Source: Pseudomonas viridiflava (GTDB taxonomy: Bacteria > Pseudomonadota > Gammaproteobacteria > Pseudomonadales > Pseudomonadaceae). From it: DNA of 64,000 nucleotides. Numbering within the stretch: the stretch's first letter is position 1; each line of letters opens with the position of its first letter. The notes beneath the pieces were generated by a model. The model saw only the letters and a list, made by a program, of their open reading frames with translations, did no database searches and was not told the DNA's origin. This document shows, in pieces, positions 39,170-48,617 of this stretch. A program made the position numbers and the translations under genes. The stretch covers positions 62,001 to 126,000 of the forward strand of contig NZ_UUOC01000025.1 in NCBI RefSeq assembly GCF_900590755.1, given 5' to 3'.

Positions 39170-39195
39170 ACAAGCCAGCGCGAAGGCTGGCTTGT
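39170..39195 (-). other. Hairpin between tig and clpP
   Basis: ACAAGCCAGC and its inverse form a ten-base stem with a six-base loop. No T run follows, so readthrough from tig into clpP is likely, perhaps reduced. Confidence 0.6.
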
Positions 39196-39220
39196 AGGTG
39201 TTTTCGAACGAGAAAACAGA

Positions 39221-40531
39221 TCAGTCGGCTTGTGGAGCTTCCACCGGCTTGACTGCTTCTTCGTAGGAGACCGACTTCTCGGTCACGCTAGCCTTCTGCA
39301 AAACAGTATCCACAACTTGCTCTTCAAGCACAACCGAACGCACTTCGTTCATTTGCTGCTCGTTTTTGTAGTACCAGGCCACAACCTGCTCTGGCTCCTG
39401 GTAGGCAGAAGCCATTTCCTGGATCAGCTCACGAACGCGAGTGTCGTCAGGCTTGAGGTCGAACTGCTTGACCACTTCAGCAACGATCAGGCCCAGCTCT
39501 ACGCGACGCTTGGCTTGCTCTTCGAACAGCTCAGCGGGCAGTTGGTCCGGCTTGATGTTGCCGCCGAACTGCTGAACAGCCTGAACACGCAGACGGTTCA
39601 CTTCGTTTTCCAGCAGAGCCTTCGGCACTTCGATCGGGTTGGAAGCCAGCAGGCCGTCCATTACCTGATTCTTGACCTTGGACTTGATGGCCTGACGCAG
39701 CTCGCGCTCCATGTTCTTGCGAACTTCGGTGCGGAAGCCTTCAATACCGGTTTCCTTGATACCGAACTGCTTGAAGAACTCTTCGTTCAGCTCTGGCAGC
39801 TTAGGCTCGGAAACAGTGTTGACGGTCACGGTGAACTCGGCTGCTTTACCAGCCAGTTCGAGGTTCTGATAGTCTTCCGGGAAAGTCAGGCTCAGAACAC
39901 GCTCTTCACCCGCCTTGGCGCCAACCAGGCCGTCTTCGAAGCCCGGGATCATGCGACCGGAACCCAATACCAGCTGGGTGCCAGTAGCGGAGCCGCCAGC
40001 GAACACTTCGCCGTCAACCTTGCCAACGAAATCGATGTTCAGCTGGTCTTCGTTCTGGGCAGCGCGATCGGCCACTTCGAAACGAACGTTCTGCTTGCGC
40101 AGGATTTCCAGCATGTTGTCCAGATCGGCATCAGCTACGTCTGCAGACAGACGCTCAACAGCGATGGAATCGAAGCCGGCAACAGTAAACTCAGGGAATA
40201 CTTCGAAAGTCGCGATGTATTCCAGGTCCTTGCCTTTTTCGAAGGACTTTGGCTCTACAGCTGGTGCGCCAGCCGGGTTCAGCTTCTGCTCAACCACTGC
40301 TTCGTAAAAGGTAGCCTGGATCAAATCACCCAGCGCTTCCTGACGTGCACCATCTTCATAACGCTGGCGGATCACGCTCATAGGCACTTTGCCTGGGCGG
40401 AAGCCCGGGATCTTGGCTTTACGTGCGGTCTGCTGCAGACGCTTGTTGACTTCGGTCTCGATGCGCTCAGCTGGCACGCCAATGGTCATGCGGCGCTCAA
40501 GAGCGGAAGTATTTTCAACAGAAACTTGCAT
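39221..40531 (-). CDS. tig: Trigger factor
   Basis: The product is 436 residues. The N-terminal ribosome-binding tip has [10 protein letters not shown] (near residues 38-47). A PPIase FKBP-like domain ([29 protein letters not shown]) follows, then the helical C-terminal cradle. It meets new chains at the ribosome exit. GAGGAATATCC precedes the ATG at 40531. It heads the protease cluster and lies behind the tRNA genes. Confidence 0.98.
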   Translation of the reverse strand: MQVSVENTSALERRMTIGVPAERIETEVNKRLQQTARKAKIPGFRPGKVPMSVIRQRYEDGARQEALGDLIQATFYEAVVEQKLNPAGAPAVEPKSFEKGKDLEYIATFEVFPEFTVAGFDSIAVERLSADVADADLDNMLEILRKQNVRFEVADRAAQNEDQLNIDFVGKVDGEVFAGGSATGTQLVLGSGRMIPGFEDGLVGAKAGEERVLSLTFPEDYQNLELAGKAAEFTVTVNTVSEPKLPELNEEFFKQFGIKETGIEGFRTEVRKNMERELRQAIKSKVKNQVMDGLLASNPIEVPKALLENEVNRLRVQAVQQFGGNIKPDQLPAELFEEQAKRRVELGLIVAEVVKQFDLKPDDTRVRELIQEMASAYQEPEQVVAWYYKNEQQMNEVRSVVLEEQVVDTVLQKASVTEKSVSYEEAVKPVEAPQAD

Positions 40532-40845
40532 GGATATTCCTCGTTGCACAGACGTTAGCCGGCCGTTTCCGACCCCAGAATCAAGGGCATGCATTCTAGT
40601 GGGTCGAACTCAAGAAGTCACCCTACTGAAAAAGGGCAAATAAAGAGAAGGGAATCAAAGGGTCAGCGAATCACAACCGTGGCTGCGTTCAACTGCCCGA
40701 AACGCGTCTGGCATGGCCCTGCACAAGGCGTCTTGCACCCGGCCCGAGCGTTGATTCCGTTCCGCGAAACACATCCCGCACGACCGACGGCAGCAAGGCT
40801 GACCGGCCCGGCGGGATGAAAAACCATAATTCTGAAACAAAAAAA
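40532..40845. other. Gap between tRNA-Leu terminator and tig
   Basis: These about 310 bases hold the tig promoter on the minus strand and a hairpin at 40772-40818 (arms CATCCCGC and GCGGGATG around a 31-base loop). No protein-coding frame is convincing. The GC-rich folded part might be a small RNA or a long tig leader. Confidence 0.45.
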
Positions 40846-40865
40846 GCCGCACTAGGCGGCTTTTC
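40846..40865 (-). terminator. tRNA cluster terminator
   Basis: On the minus strand a GCCGC stem with a short loop is followed by seven T, directly after tRNA-Leu. Confidence 0.8.
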
Positions 40866-40908
40866 TTTGCGCGCTATAACTGGATCACCCGTTATATCGC
40901 TTGTTTCT

Positions 40909-40993
40909 TGGTGCGGACGGAGAGACTCGAACTCTCACACCTTGCGGCGCTGGAACCTAAATCCAGTGTGTCTACCAATTCCACCACATCCGC
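40909..40993 (-). tRNA. tRNA-Leu (anticodon TAG)
   Basis: An 85-base class II tRNA with the long variable arm and an encoded CCA. The anticodon stem CTGGA/TCCAG holds the loop TTTAGGT, hence UAG. GTTCGAGTC marks the T arm. Confidence 0.95.
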
Positions 40994-41047
40994 AATCAAT
41001 CTTTAAAGCAAAGGCGCCAGATTATTAACCTGGCGCCTTTCTGAATA

Positions 41048-41123
41048 TGGGGTGGACGAAGGGGATCGAACCCTCGACAACGGGAGTCACAATCCCGTGC
41101 TCTACCAACTGAGCTACGCCCAC
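41048..41123 (-). tRNA. tRNA-His (anticodon GTG)
   Basis: A 76-base tRNA with the extra G-1 paired to C73 that is special to tRNA-His, an anticodon stem CGGGA/TCCCG with the loop TTGTGAC, and an encoded CCA. Confidence 0.95.
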
Positions 41124-41183
41124 CATATTGCGTTGTAACCGTGACGTCTTACTTGCCCTTGCACTTGCCAAAGCTGCCTTTAA

Positions 41184-41260
41184 TGGCGCACCCGGCAGGA
41201 CTCGAACCTGCGACCATCCGCTTAGAAGGCGGATGCTCTATCCAGCTGAGCTACGGGCAC
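41184..41260 (-). tRNA. tRNA-Arg (anticodon TCT)
   Basis: A 77-base tRNA with the anticodon stem TCCGC/GCGGA, the loop CTTCTAA (UCU), GGTTCGAGTC in the T arm and an encoded CCA. It comes first in the tRNA transcript. Confidence 0.95.
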
Positions 41261-41403
41261 TTATATAATCTGCATTCTTTGACGATTACAAATTAAAGGC
41301 TTTCAATCAAACCGAGCCAACCTTCAACTCTGCCTGACTTATCACTCTAACAACCAGTGCTAGCTTAACCAGTGCTGGGCTGTGCCCGGCAAGTGCGACG
41401 AAT

Positions 41404-41430
41404 CTTATAGACGCCCCCTAAGGTCGTCAA
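41404..41430 (-). promoter_or_regulatory. Predicted sigma-70 promoter of the tRNA cluster
   Basis: On the minus strand TTGACG and TATAAG are 15 bases apart, with a GC-rich spacer. The start would lie about 135 bases before tRNA-Arg. Confidence 0.6.
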
Positions 41431-41563
41431 CTCTTTTTTAGAAAAAAATTCAGTTAGATAAAGGGGTTAGGTGAATATGCAGACCAAGCGCCTTTGCCCG
41501 CGAGCGCTGGCATGCGAGAATGCGCGCTCTTTTCCAATCCCTTTCGATGGTTAATCACGCGTA

Positions 41564-42418
41564 ATGACTGCAAAACTAATCGACGGCAAAGCGATCGCAG
41601 CCAGCCTGCGCCAGCAGATCGCCAAACGTGTCGCCGAACGTCGCGAGCAAGGCCTGCGCACACCCGGCCTCGCAGTGATTCTGGTGGGCAGCGACCCCGC
41701 CTCTCAGGTCTATGTATCGCACAAGCGCAAGGACTGTGAGGAAGTCGGCTTTATCTCGCAAGCCTACGATCTGCCCGCGCAGACGTCTCAGGCAGAACTG
41801 ACCGAACTGATCGATCGCCTCAATGACGATGCAAACATCGACGGCGTGCTGCTGCAATTACCCCTGCCCGCGCATCTGGATGCCTCTCTACTATTAGAGC
41901 GGATTCGCCCCGACAAGGACGTAGACGGTTTCCATCCTTATAACGTCGGACGTCTGGCTCAGCGTATTCCGCTGCTGCGCCCGTGCACCCCCAAAGGCAT
42001 CATGACCCTGCTGGAAAGCACCGGTATTGATCTCTACGGTCTGGATGCCGTGGTGGTGGGCGCCTCCAACATCGTCGGTCGTCCAATGGCCATGGAACTG
42101 TTGCTGGCTGGCTGCACCGTGACCGTGACGCATCGCTTCACCAAGGATCTGGCTGGCCACGTGGGCCGTGCTGACCTGGTGGTGGTCGCCGCCGGCAAGC
42201 CGGGTCTGGTAAAGGGCGAATGGATCAAGGAAGGCGCAATCGTCATCGACGTCGGTATCAACCGTCAGGACGATGGCAAGCTGGTAGGTGACGTGGTCTA
42301 CGAGACTGCCCTGCCCCGCGCTGGCTGGATCACTCCAGTGCCAGGCGGTGTTGGCCCGATGACTCGTGCCTGCCTGCTGGAAAACACCCTGTATGCGGCA
42401 GAAACCCTGCACAGCTAA
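41564..42418 (+). CDS. folD: Bifunctional methylene-THF dehydrogenase/cyclohydrolase FolD
   Basis: The product is 284 residues. FolD turns 5,10-methylene-THF into 10-formyl-THF in one-carbon metabolism. Visible are the catalytic [14 protein letters not shown] (the Tyr-Lys pair), [11 protein letters not shown], the NADP-binding [20 protein letters not shown] and the family end [19 protein letters not shown]. It lies divergent from the tRNA cluster, with a shared spacer. A strong terminator follows. Confidence 0.98.
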   Translation: MTAKLIDGKAIAASLRQQIAKRVAERREQGLRTPGLAVILVGSDPASQVYVSHKRKDCEEVGFISQAYDLPAQTSQAELTELIDRLNDDANIDGVLLQLPLPAHLDASLLLERIRPDKDVDGFHPYNVGRLAQRIPLLRPCTPKGIMTLLESTGIDLYGLDAVVVGASNIVGRPMAMELLLAGCTVTVTHRFTKDLAGHVGRADLVVVAAGKPGLVKGEWIKEGAIVIDVGINRQDDGKLVGDVVYETALPRAGWITPVPGGVGPMTRACLLENTLYAAETLHS

Positions 42419-42432
42419 GGTTTCAGCTGCAT

Positions 42433-42465
42433 AAAAAAACGGCACCCCGGGGTGCCGTTTTTTAT
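42433..42465. terminator. Bidirectional terminator
   Basis: GGCACCCC and its inverse, with A and T runs on both sides, form a symmetric terminator between the convergent folD and the importer operon. Confidence 0.9.
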
Positions 42466-42477
42466 TCCTGCAAAGCC

Positions 42478-44250
42478 TTACTTCTTGGCCGCCTCCCAGC
42501 TTTTCAGCAGATCCGAATAAGCGATGGTTTCACCCTTCGGCTTTTCGTTTGCCAGCTTGCGTTGTGGGGCCAGGAACTTGCCGCCACTCTGCTCAGCCTT
42601 GCTGTACCATTCTTCCGCTGTGGTTTCCGGGTTCATCTTCGGCGCGCACTTGCTGGCGTCCTGAACCTTGGATCGCTCGATCCGCGTCATGATTGCGTCC
42701 TGATCCTTGGCCAGACCGTCCAGCGCCTGTTGCGCTGTCCTCTCGCCAGTGACCGCTTCAGCAACGTGGCTCCACCACAGTTGCGCCAGCTTTGGATAAT
42801 CCGGCACGTTGGTTCCGGTAGGCGACCATTGCACGCGGGCCGGGCTGCGATAGAACTCCACCAGACCGCCCAGCTTAGGCGCCAGGGCGGTCATTTCCTT
42901 GGAGTTGATGTCCGATTCGCGAATCGGCGTCAGCCCCACGATGGTTTTCTTCAGCGATACGCTTTTCGACGTTACGAATTGCGCGTACAGCCAGGCGGCG
43001 AGGCGTTTTTTCTCGTCGGAAGATTTGAGGAAAGTCCAGGAGCCCACATCCTGATACCCGAGTTTCATGCCTTCTTTCCAGTACGGGCCTTTAGGTGAAG
43101 GCGCCATACGCCATTTCGGCGTGCCATCGGCGTTCATCACTGGCAGGCCAGCCTTGGTCATGTCGGCGGTGAAAGCGGTGTACCAGAAAATCTGCTGCGC
43201 CACGTTGCCTTGGGACGGAACCGGGCCGGACTCGGAGAACGTCATGCCCGCTGCTTCAGGCGGCGCATAGGCTTTGAGCCAGTCGATGTATTTCTGGGTC
43301 GCGAATACCGCCGCCGGGCCGTTGGTATCACCGCCGCGCGTAATACTGGAACCCACCGGATGGCAGTCCTCGACTCGGATACCCCACTCGTCCACCGGCA
43401 GACCGTTAGGCAAGCCTTTGTCACCGCTGCCCGCCATGGAAAACCAGGCATCGGTGAAGCGCCAGCCCAGGGATGGATCCTTTTTGCCATAGTCCATGTG
43501 GCCGTAGACTTTCTTGCCGTCGATTTCCTTCACGTCTTCGCTGAAGAACTTGGCGATGTCTTCATAAGCCGACCAGTTAACCGGGACGCCCAGCTCGTAG
43601 CCGTACTTGGCCTTGAACTTTTCCTTCAAATCCGCACGGTCGAACCAGTCAGCGCGGAACCAGTAGAGGTTGGCGAATTGCTGATCGGGCAGCTGATAGA
43701 GCTTGCCATCCGGTGCCGTGGTGAACGAGGTGCCGATGAAATCCTTCAGGTCCAGGGTCGGCGAGGTGACTTTGCTGCCTTCCGGGCTTGCCATCAGATC
43801 GGTCAGGGACAGCGCCTTGCCATAACGAAAGTGCGTACCGATCAGGTCGGAGTCATTCACCCAGCCGTCATAAATACTCTTGTCCGACTGCATGGCGGTT
43901 TGCAGTTTTTCGATGACATCGCCTTCCTGCAGCAGGTCATGAGTGATCTTGATGCCGGTGATTTCGGTGAACGCCTTGGCCAGCGTCTTGGATTCGTACT
44001 CGTGGGTCGTCAGGGTTTCAGAGACCACCTTGATGTCCATGCCGCGGAACGGCTCAGCAGCCTTGATGAACCACTCAAGCTCTTTGAGTTGCTCGGCATC
44101 AGATAGCGTACTGGGCTTGAACTCGCTGGCAGCCCACTTCTTGGCCGCGTCCTCGTATTGATCCGCCCATGCCGACACGCTCAACCCGCTGAGCATCACC
44201 ATCGTCGCCAGCGTCACGCTATGTCGCAGCTTGTTTTTCTTATTGAACAT
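42478..44250 (-). CDS. Solute-binding protein of a GlpV-type ABC importer
   Basis: The product is 590 residues, large for a periplasmic binding protein and typical of the glycerol-importer type described in Rhizobium leguminosarum (GlpV). A signal peptide (ATMVMLSGLSVSAWA) precedes a family-1 type bilobed domain with LTTHEYESKTLAKAFTEITGIKI and LYQLPDQQFANLYWFRADWFDR. It ends the six-gene operon. GGAGG lies seven bases before the ATG at 44250. The substrate is probably glycerol or a small polyol, by family only. Confidence 0.85.
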   Translation of the reverse strand: MFNKKNKLRHSVTLATMVMLSGLSVSAWADQYEDAAKKWAASEFKPSTLSDAEQLKELEWFIKAAEPFRGMDIKVVSETLTTHEYESKTLAKAFTEITGIKITHDLLQEGDVIEKLQTAMQSDKSIYDGWVNDSDLIGTHFRYGKALSLTDLMASPEGSKVTSPTLDLKDFIGTSFTTAPDGKLYQLPDQQFANLYWFRADWFDRADLKEKFKAKYGYELGVPVNWSAYEDIAKFFSEDVKEIDGKKVYGHMDYGKKDPSLGWRFTDAWFSMAGSGDKGLPNGLPVDEWGIRVEDCHPVGSSITRGGDTNGPAAVFATQKYIDWLKAYAPPEAAGMTFSESGPVPSQGNVAQQIFWYTAFTADMTKAGLPVMNADGTPKWRMAPSPKGPYWKEGMKLGYQDVGSWTFLKSSDEKKRLAAWLYAQFVTSKSVSLKKTIVGLTPIRESDINSKEMTALAPKLGGLVEFYRSPARVQWSPTGTNVPDYPKLAQLWWSHVAEAVTGERTAQQALDGLAKDQDAIMTRIERSKVQDASKCAPKMNPETTAEEWYSKAEQSGGKFLAPQRKLANEKPKGETIAYSDLLKSWEAAKK

Positions 44251-44333
44251 AGACACCTCCAGTGTTTTTCTTATTGAGTCTCGCTTCGAAAATCGCTTGC
44301 CGGATCAGCCTGAAAATCTCGCCCATCCGCCCT

Positions 44334-44606
44334 CTAACCCCACCGCATCACCAACAAAAGCCACACCAGGGAAATGCCTGAGGCGACCCAGATACTCCAG
44401 TCAGTTGCGCCAATCACCAGCAAATGCAGATAGGCGCTACCCAACAAGCCAATGAACAGTCGGTCGCCCCGGGTCGTGGAAATTGGCAGAAAACCCCGAC
44501 GCTCGATGCTGGCCGAGCGCAATTCCCATACCGTCATTCCGGCCAGCAGCAAGGCAATGCTGCCGAAGAAAACGGCGGTCGGCAGTGTCCAGGACATCCA
44601 CTCCAT
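44334..44606 (-). CDS. DUF2160 small membrane protein (GlpU type)
   Basis: The product is 90 residues with three hydrophobic stretches (residues 7-25, 51-68, 70-86) and the pattern STTRGDRLFIGLLGSAYLHLL. DUF2160 proteins go with this importer class, where the homologue was named GlpU; the role is unclear. GAGGAG precedes the ATG. It lies between permease and binding-protein genes. Confidence 0.85.
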   Translation of the reverse strand: MEWMSWTLPTAVFFGSIALLLAGMTVWELRSASIERRGFLPISTTRGDRLFIGLLGSAYLHLLVIGATDWSIWVASGISLVWLLLVMRWG

Positions 44607-44617
44607 TTTTCGACTCC

Positions 44618-45418
44618 TCAGACCCGACCAAGAGCAAAGCCCTTGACCACGTGATTACGAACGAACCAGATCACCAGCATGCCCGGCAGAATAGTCAAAA
44701 CGCCTGCCGCCGCCAGCACTCCCCAATCGATACCGGAAGCCGAGACCGTGCGGGTCATCACCGCCGCAATGGGCTTGGCGTTGACCGAGGTCAGAGTCCG
44801 GGCCAGCAGTAATTCCACCCAGGAAAACATGAAGCAGAAGAACGCCGTGACACCGATACCCGAGCCGATCAGCGGCACAAATATCTTGGCGAAGAACTTC
44901 GGAAAGCTGTAACCGTCGATATACGCCGTCTCGTCGATCTCCTTTGGGACCCCGGACATGAAGCCCTCCAGAATCCACACCGCCAATGGCACGTTGAACA
45001 GGCAATGAGCCAGCGCAACGGCAATGTGGGTGTCAAACAAGCCAATCGACGAATACAGCTGAAAGAACGGCAGCAGGAACACCGCAGGCGGCGCCATGCG
45101 ATTGGTCAGCAACCAGAAAAACAAGTGCTTGTCGCCCAGAAACCGATAGCGCGAGAAGGCATAAGCGGCTGGCAACGCCACGCTCAGGGAAATCACGGTA
45201 TTCAGGCAAACGTAGTACAGCGAATTAATGTAGCCGCTGTACCAGCTCTCGTCGGTAAAGATCACCTTGTAATTGGCCAGGGTGAAATCCTGGGGCCAAA
45301 GGGTCAGGCCGCCGAGGATCTCGGTATTGGTCTTGAACGACATGTTCACTAACCAATAAATCGGCACCAGCAGAAACAGCAGGTAAATCCACAGCGGGAT
45401 GACTTTGCGCAGGTCCAT
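44618..45418 (-). CDS. ABC importer permease, MalG/GlpQ type
   Basis: The product is 266 residues with six membrane helices. The EAA loop is seen as EIDETAYIDGYSFPKFFAKIFVPLIGSGIGV. It pairs with the next permease to form the channel. GAGGAGGC lies before the ATG at 45418. It overlaps nothing, with 11 bases to the second permease's stop. Confidence 0.9.
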   Translation of the reverse strand: MDLRKVIPLWIYLLFLLVPIYWLVNMSFKTNTEILGGLTLWPQDFTLANYKVIFTDESWYSGYINSLYYVCLNTVISLSVALPAAYAFSRYRFLGDKHLFFWLLTNRMAPPAVFLLPFFQLYSSIGLFDTHIAVALAHCLFNVPLAVWILEGFMSGVPKEIDETAYIDGYSFPKFFAKIFVPLIGSGIGVTAFFCFMFSWVELLLARTLTSVNAKPIAAVMTRTVSASGIDWGVLAAAGVLTILPGMLVIWFVRNHVVKGFALGRV

Positions 45419-45428
45419 GACCGCCTCC

Positions 45429-46295
45429 TCAGTTCTTTTCACTGTGGGTCATGGCGGTGTAGAACACCCATGACACCAACAGAATGATCAGGAAATAGAC
45501 CAGCGAGAACGCCGCCGCGGGCCCCAGGTCGAACTGGCCGAGCGCCATGGTGGTCAGGGTCTGGCTGAGGAAAGTCGTGGAGTTGCCCGGCCCGCCGCCA
45601 GTGAGCACGAAAGGCTCGGTATAGATCATGAAGCTGTCCATGAAGCGCAACATCACCGCGATGAGCAGCACGCTCTTCATCTTCGGCAACTGGATATGTC
45701 GGAACACCGCCCAGCTGGAGGCCCGATCAATGCGTGCCGCCTGGTAGTACACATCAGGTATGGCCCGCAGCCCCGAGTAGCAAAGCAAAGCCACCAGTGA
45801 CGTCCAGTGCCAGACGTCAATGATCAACACCGTGACCCAGGCGTCCGAGGCGTTGGCCGCGTAGTTGTAACTGATGCCGATATTGTTCAGCACATAACCC
45901 AGCAGCCCGATGTCGCCACGGCCGAAAATCTGCCAGATGGTGCCCACCACGTTGAAGGGGATCAGCAGCGGAATGGTCATGACGATCAGACACAGCGAAG
46001 ACCAGCGCCCCTTGGTCGGCATGCACAACGCAATGGCAATACCCAAAGGGATTTCGATCAGCAGCACACACGCGGAATAGATGAACTGGCGTAACAGCGA
46101 GTCATGCAAGCGCGGGTCCTGAAGCACCTGCCGGAACCAGTCAGTGCCGACAAAGTAACGGCTGGACTGGTCAAAAATGTCCTGCACCGAATAGTTGACC
46201 ACGGTCATCATCGGGATGATGGCGCTGAAAGCCACCAGCAAAAACACCGGCAGGACCAGCCACCACGCCTTGTTGTTTTGAACCTTGTTATTCAT
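45429..46295 (-). CDS. ABC importer permease, MalF/GlpP type
   Basis: The product is 288 residues with six membrane helices. The EAA loop reads IPDVYYQAARIDRASSWAVFRHIQLPKM. It is the partner of the downstream permease. The ATG at 46295 lies inside the end of the ATPase gene (8-base overlap), a sign of translational coupling. Confidence 0.9.
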   Translation of the reverse strand: MNNKVQNNKAWWLVLPVFLLVAFSAIIPMMTVVNYSVQDIFDQSSRYFVGTDWFRQVLQDPRLHDSLLRQFIYSACVLLIEIPLGIAIALCMPTKGRWSSLCLIVMTIPLLIPFNVVGTIWQIFGRGDIGLLGYVLNNIGISYNYAANASDAWVTVLIIDVWHWTSLVALLCYSGLRAIPDVYYQAARIDRASSWAVFRHIQLPKMKSVLLIAVMLRFMDSFMIYTEPFVLTGGGPGNSTTFLSQTLTTMALGQFDLGPAAAFSLVYFLIILLVSWVFYTAMTHSEKN

Positions 46296-47388
46296 GGCCT
46301 GACTCCAGCAGGTAATCGTCGGCATAGACCATCAGCCATTGGCTCGGGAAGCTGATCCAGGCTTTTCCCTCGGGCACGGGCTTGTCTTCCTGGAGCCGCA
46401 CTTTCAATGCATGCCCAGCCAGACGCAGATTGAGAATCTTGTAAGTGCCCAAGTCCTCGACATGGCTCACCTCGGCACACAGCGCATCGTCAACAGGGCC
46501 ATCCCAGACATGCACAAACTCGGGACGAATACCGATTTTCAGGCTGCTGGAAGGCTTTTCAGCGATGCGCTGCTGCATCGCGGCCGACAGCGGCAGGTGC
46601 ACATCACCGAAGCCCACTCCGCCCGCTTGCGGCGTGACTTCGATCAGGTTCATCCCGGGGCTGCCGATGAAATAGCCGACAAAGGTGTGCTGCGGTTTTT
46701 CAAACAACTCGCGCGGGGTACCGAACTGAACGATGGCCCCGCCGTACATCACCGCGATCTTGTCAGCGAAGGTCGATGCCTCCAGCTGATCGTGGGTGAC
46801 GTAAACCATGGTGATATTGAACTGCTCATGGATCTGCTTGAGCTTGCGCCGCAGCTTCCACTTCAGATGCGGATCAATCACCGTCAGCGGCTCGTCAAAC
46901 AGGATCGCCGACACGTCGTCACGCACCAGCCCGCGGCCCATGGAAACCTTCTGCTTTTCATCAGCCGTCAGATTGCGGGCTTTCTTTTTCAGTAGCGATT
47001 GCAGATCCAGGACGTCGGCAATTTCATGAACCTTGTTCTGAATCTTCTGTTCATCCATGCCCTGGTTACGTAGCGGAAACGCCAGGTTATCGAACACAGT
47101 CATGGTGTCGTAGACCACCGGAAACTGGAAAACCTGAGCAATGTTGCGTTGTTCCGGCGATAGCGTGTTGACCACTCGGGCGTCGAACATCACCTGGCCT
47201 TCGGAAGGGATGAGCAGCCCGGAAATGATGTTCAGCAAGGTCGACTTGCCGCACCCGGAAGGCCCCAGCAAGGCATACGCCCCACCCTGCTCCCAGATAT
47301 GACTCATCTCGCGGATCGCGTAATCATCCGGCCCGCTGGGGTGTTTGCTGTAACTGTGGGCAAGGTTCTGCAAACGGATCTCGGCCAT
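46288..47388 (-). CDS. ABC importer ATPase with altered signature motif (GlpT type)
   Basis: The product is 366 residues. Walker A GPSGCGKSTLLN, Walker B AILFDEPLTVID and the H-loop VTHDQLEA are normal. The signature, usually LSGGQ, reads LTADEKQKVSMGRGL (near residues 137-151). A MalK-like regulatory domain (TOBE) fills the C-terminal third. It should form an unequal dimer with the other ATPase. Its start overlaps the previous gene's stop (ATGA). Confidence 0.9.
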   Translation of the reverse strand: MAEIRLQNLAHSYSKHPSGPDDYAIREMSHIWEQGGAYALLGPSGCGKSTLLNIISGLLIPSEGQVMFDARVVNTLSPEQRNIAQVFQFPVVYDTMTVFDNLAFPLRNQGMDEQKIQNKVHEIADVLDLQSLLKKKARNLTADEKQKVSMGRGLVRDDVSAILFDEPLTVIDPHLKWKLRRKLKQIHEQFNITMVYVTHDQLEASTFADKIAVMYGGAIVQFGTPRELFEKPQHTFVGYFIGSPGMNLIEVTPQAGGVGFGDVHLPLSAAMQQRIAEKPSSSLKIGIRPEFVHVWDGPVDDALCAEVSHVEDLGTYKILNLRLAGHALKVRLQEDKPVPEGKAWISFPSQWLMVYADDYLLESGHE

Positions 47389-48482
47389 CAGGCAACCCTC
47401 GCCATGCGCAAGCCAGGCGCTTGAATCAAGCGGCCTTGCTCATCAAACACGAACAATTTATGCGTCGGGATATAGACCCGAATCGGCGCATCGACGTCGT
47501 AGGCATGCACGCCGGGAAGATGCAGCACCAGTTGAAAGTGCTCGTTACGCACGTGCAGAAAGGTTTCCGAGCCGCTGATTTCCGCCAGTTCCACGGTCAC
47601 CGCCAGCTCAAGGTCATCGTCATTGGAAGGCACCAGGCTCAGGTGGCTGGGGCGCACGCCGAAGCGATATTCGCCGTCGCCGATCTTGCGTAAATCAACG
47701 TTGAGCGGGAAATGCACAAAGTTGGCGAAACTGACTTCGCTGCCCTGAATCCGACCCGGCATTAAATTGATAGGCGGCTCGGAGAACAGCTCGGCAGCCA
47801 GCACGGTTTTGGGCTGGTGATAGACCTCTGGCGTGCGGCCGCTCTGAATCACCCGCCCTTCGTGCAGCACCGTGGTGGTTCCGCCAAGCGCGAGTGCTTC
47901 GTTGGGTTCAGTGGTGGCGTAGATGGCGATGGTGTGGCGCACCTCAAACAGCTCGCGCATTTCCTGGCGCAGTTCTTCGCGCAGCTTGTAGTCAAGGTTG
48001 ACCAGCGGCTCATCGAACAGAATCAGTTCGGCATCCTTGACCAACGCCCGGGCCATGGCCGTGCGCTGCTGCTGGCCGCCGGACAACTCCAGCGGGTAGC
48101 GAGTCAGGAGCTTTTCAATGCGCAGCATCCTGGCCGTTTCCAGCACTTTGCTCTGGATGATTTCTTTAGAAACTCCGGCCTGACGCAGTGGCGAGGCGAT
48201 GTTCTCGAACACCGTCATGCCGGGATAGTTGATGAACTGTTGATACACCATCGACACGTTGCGATGGCGTACCGGGACTTGAGTCACGTCCTTGCCATTC
48301 ATCAGGATGCGGCCGCTGTCGGGCTTGTCCAGGCCGGCCATCAGCCGCATGAGGCTGGTCTTGCCTGACAGGGTGCGGCCGAGCAGCACATTGAAAGAAC
48401 CCGGCTCGAAGCTCAGGGATGCATCATCGATCCAGGTCTGCCCGTCGACGACGCGATTGACGTGTTCCAGCGTTAGAGACAT
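47388..48482 (-). CDS. ABC importer ATPase with normal signature (GlpS type)
   Basis: The product is 364 residues. Walker A is GRTLSGKTSLMRL, the signature LSGGQQQRTAMARAL and Walker B LILFDEPLVNLD. The H-loop His is replaced: IYATTEPNEALAL where VTHDQ-EA is usual. The TOBE part follows. It is the first gene of the operon. The ATG at 48482 is preferred over the frame to 48545. Confidence 0.88.
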   Translation of the reverse strand: MSLTLEHVNRVVDGQTWIDDASLSFEPGSFNVLLGRTLSGKTSLMRLMAGLDKPDSGRILMNGKDVTQVPVRHRNVSMVYQQFINYPGMTVFENIASPLRQAGVSKEIIQSKVLETARMLRIEKLLTRYPLELSGGQQQRTAMARALVKDAELILFDEPLVNLDYKLREELRQEMRELFEVRHTIAIYATTEPNEALALGGTTTVLHEGRVIQSGRTPEVYHQPKTVLAAELFSEPPINLMPGRIQGSEVSFANFVHFPLNVDLRKIGDGEYRFGVRPSHLSLVPSNDDDLELAVTVELAEISGSETFLHVRNEHFQLVLHLPGVHAYDVDAPIRVYIPTHKLFVFDEQGRLIQAPGLRMARVA

Positions 48483-48554
48483 GGCTTGCCCTTTTTTGTC
48501 GTTTTTTATCAGGGGTGCGCAGATGCCTGTTCTGGATAGCGACATTCATGCCAA

Positions 48555-48570
48555 AGCTGCGGGAGGGCCA
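48555..48570 (-). promoter_or_regulatory. Candidate sigma-54 promoter of the importer operon
   Basis: The minus strand reads TGGCCCTCCCGCAGCT, with the GG and GC pairs ten bases apart as sigma-54 needs; four consensus positions differ. It lies about 73 bases before the first ATPase ATG, next to a sigma-54 activator gene. Confidence 0.4.
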
Positions 48571-48617
48571 GACCAGAGCCTTTGCCGCAGAAAACGGCAT
48601 AAATCGGCGTTCATTGC

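Noticed and set aside
39230..40558. 442-residue open frame on the plus strand
   Set aside because: It is antisense to trigger factor and has no recognisable domain.
40909..41260. tRNA cluster as an integration site for an island
   Set aside because: No integrase, no duplicated tRNA end and no change in gene content next to it; the surrounding genes are core.
42478..48482. Maltose or glycerol-3-phosphate (Ugp) importer
   Set aside because: Two different ATPase genes, a DUF2160 gene and a 590-residue binding protein do not fit Mal or Ugp systems, which have one ATPase and a smaller binding protein.
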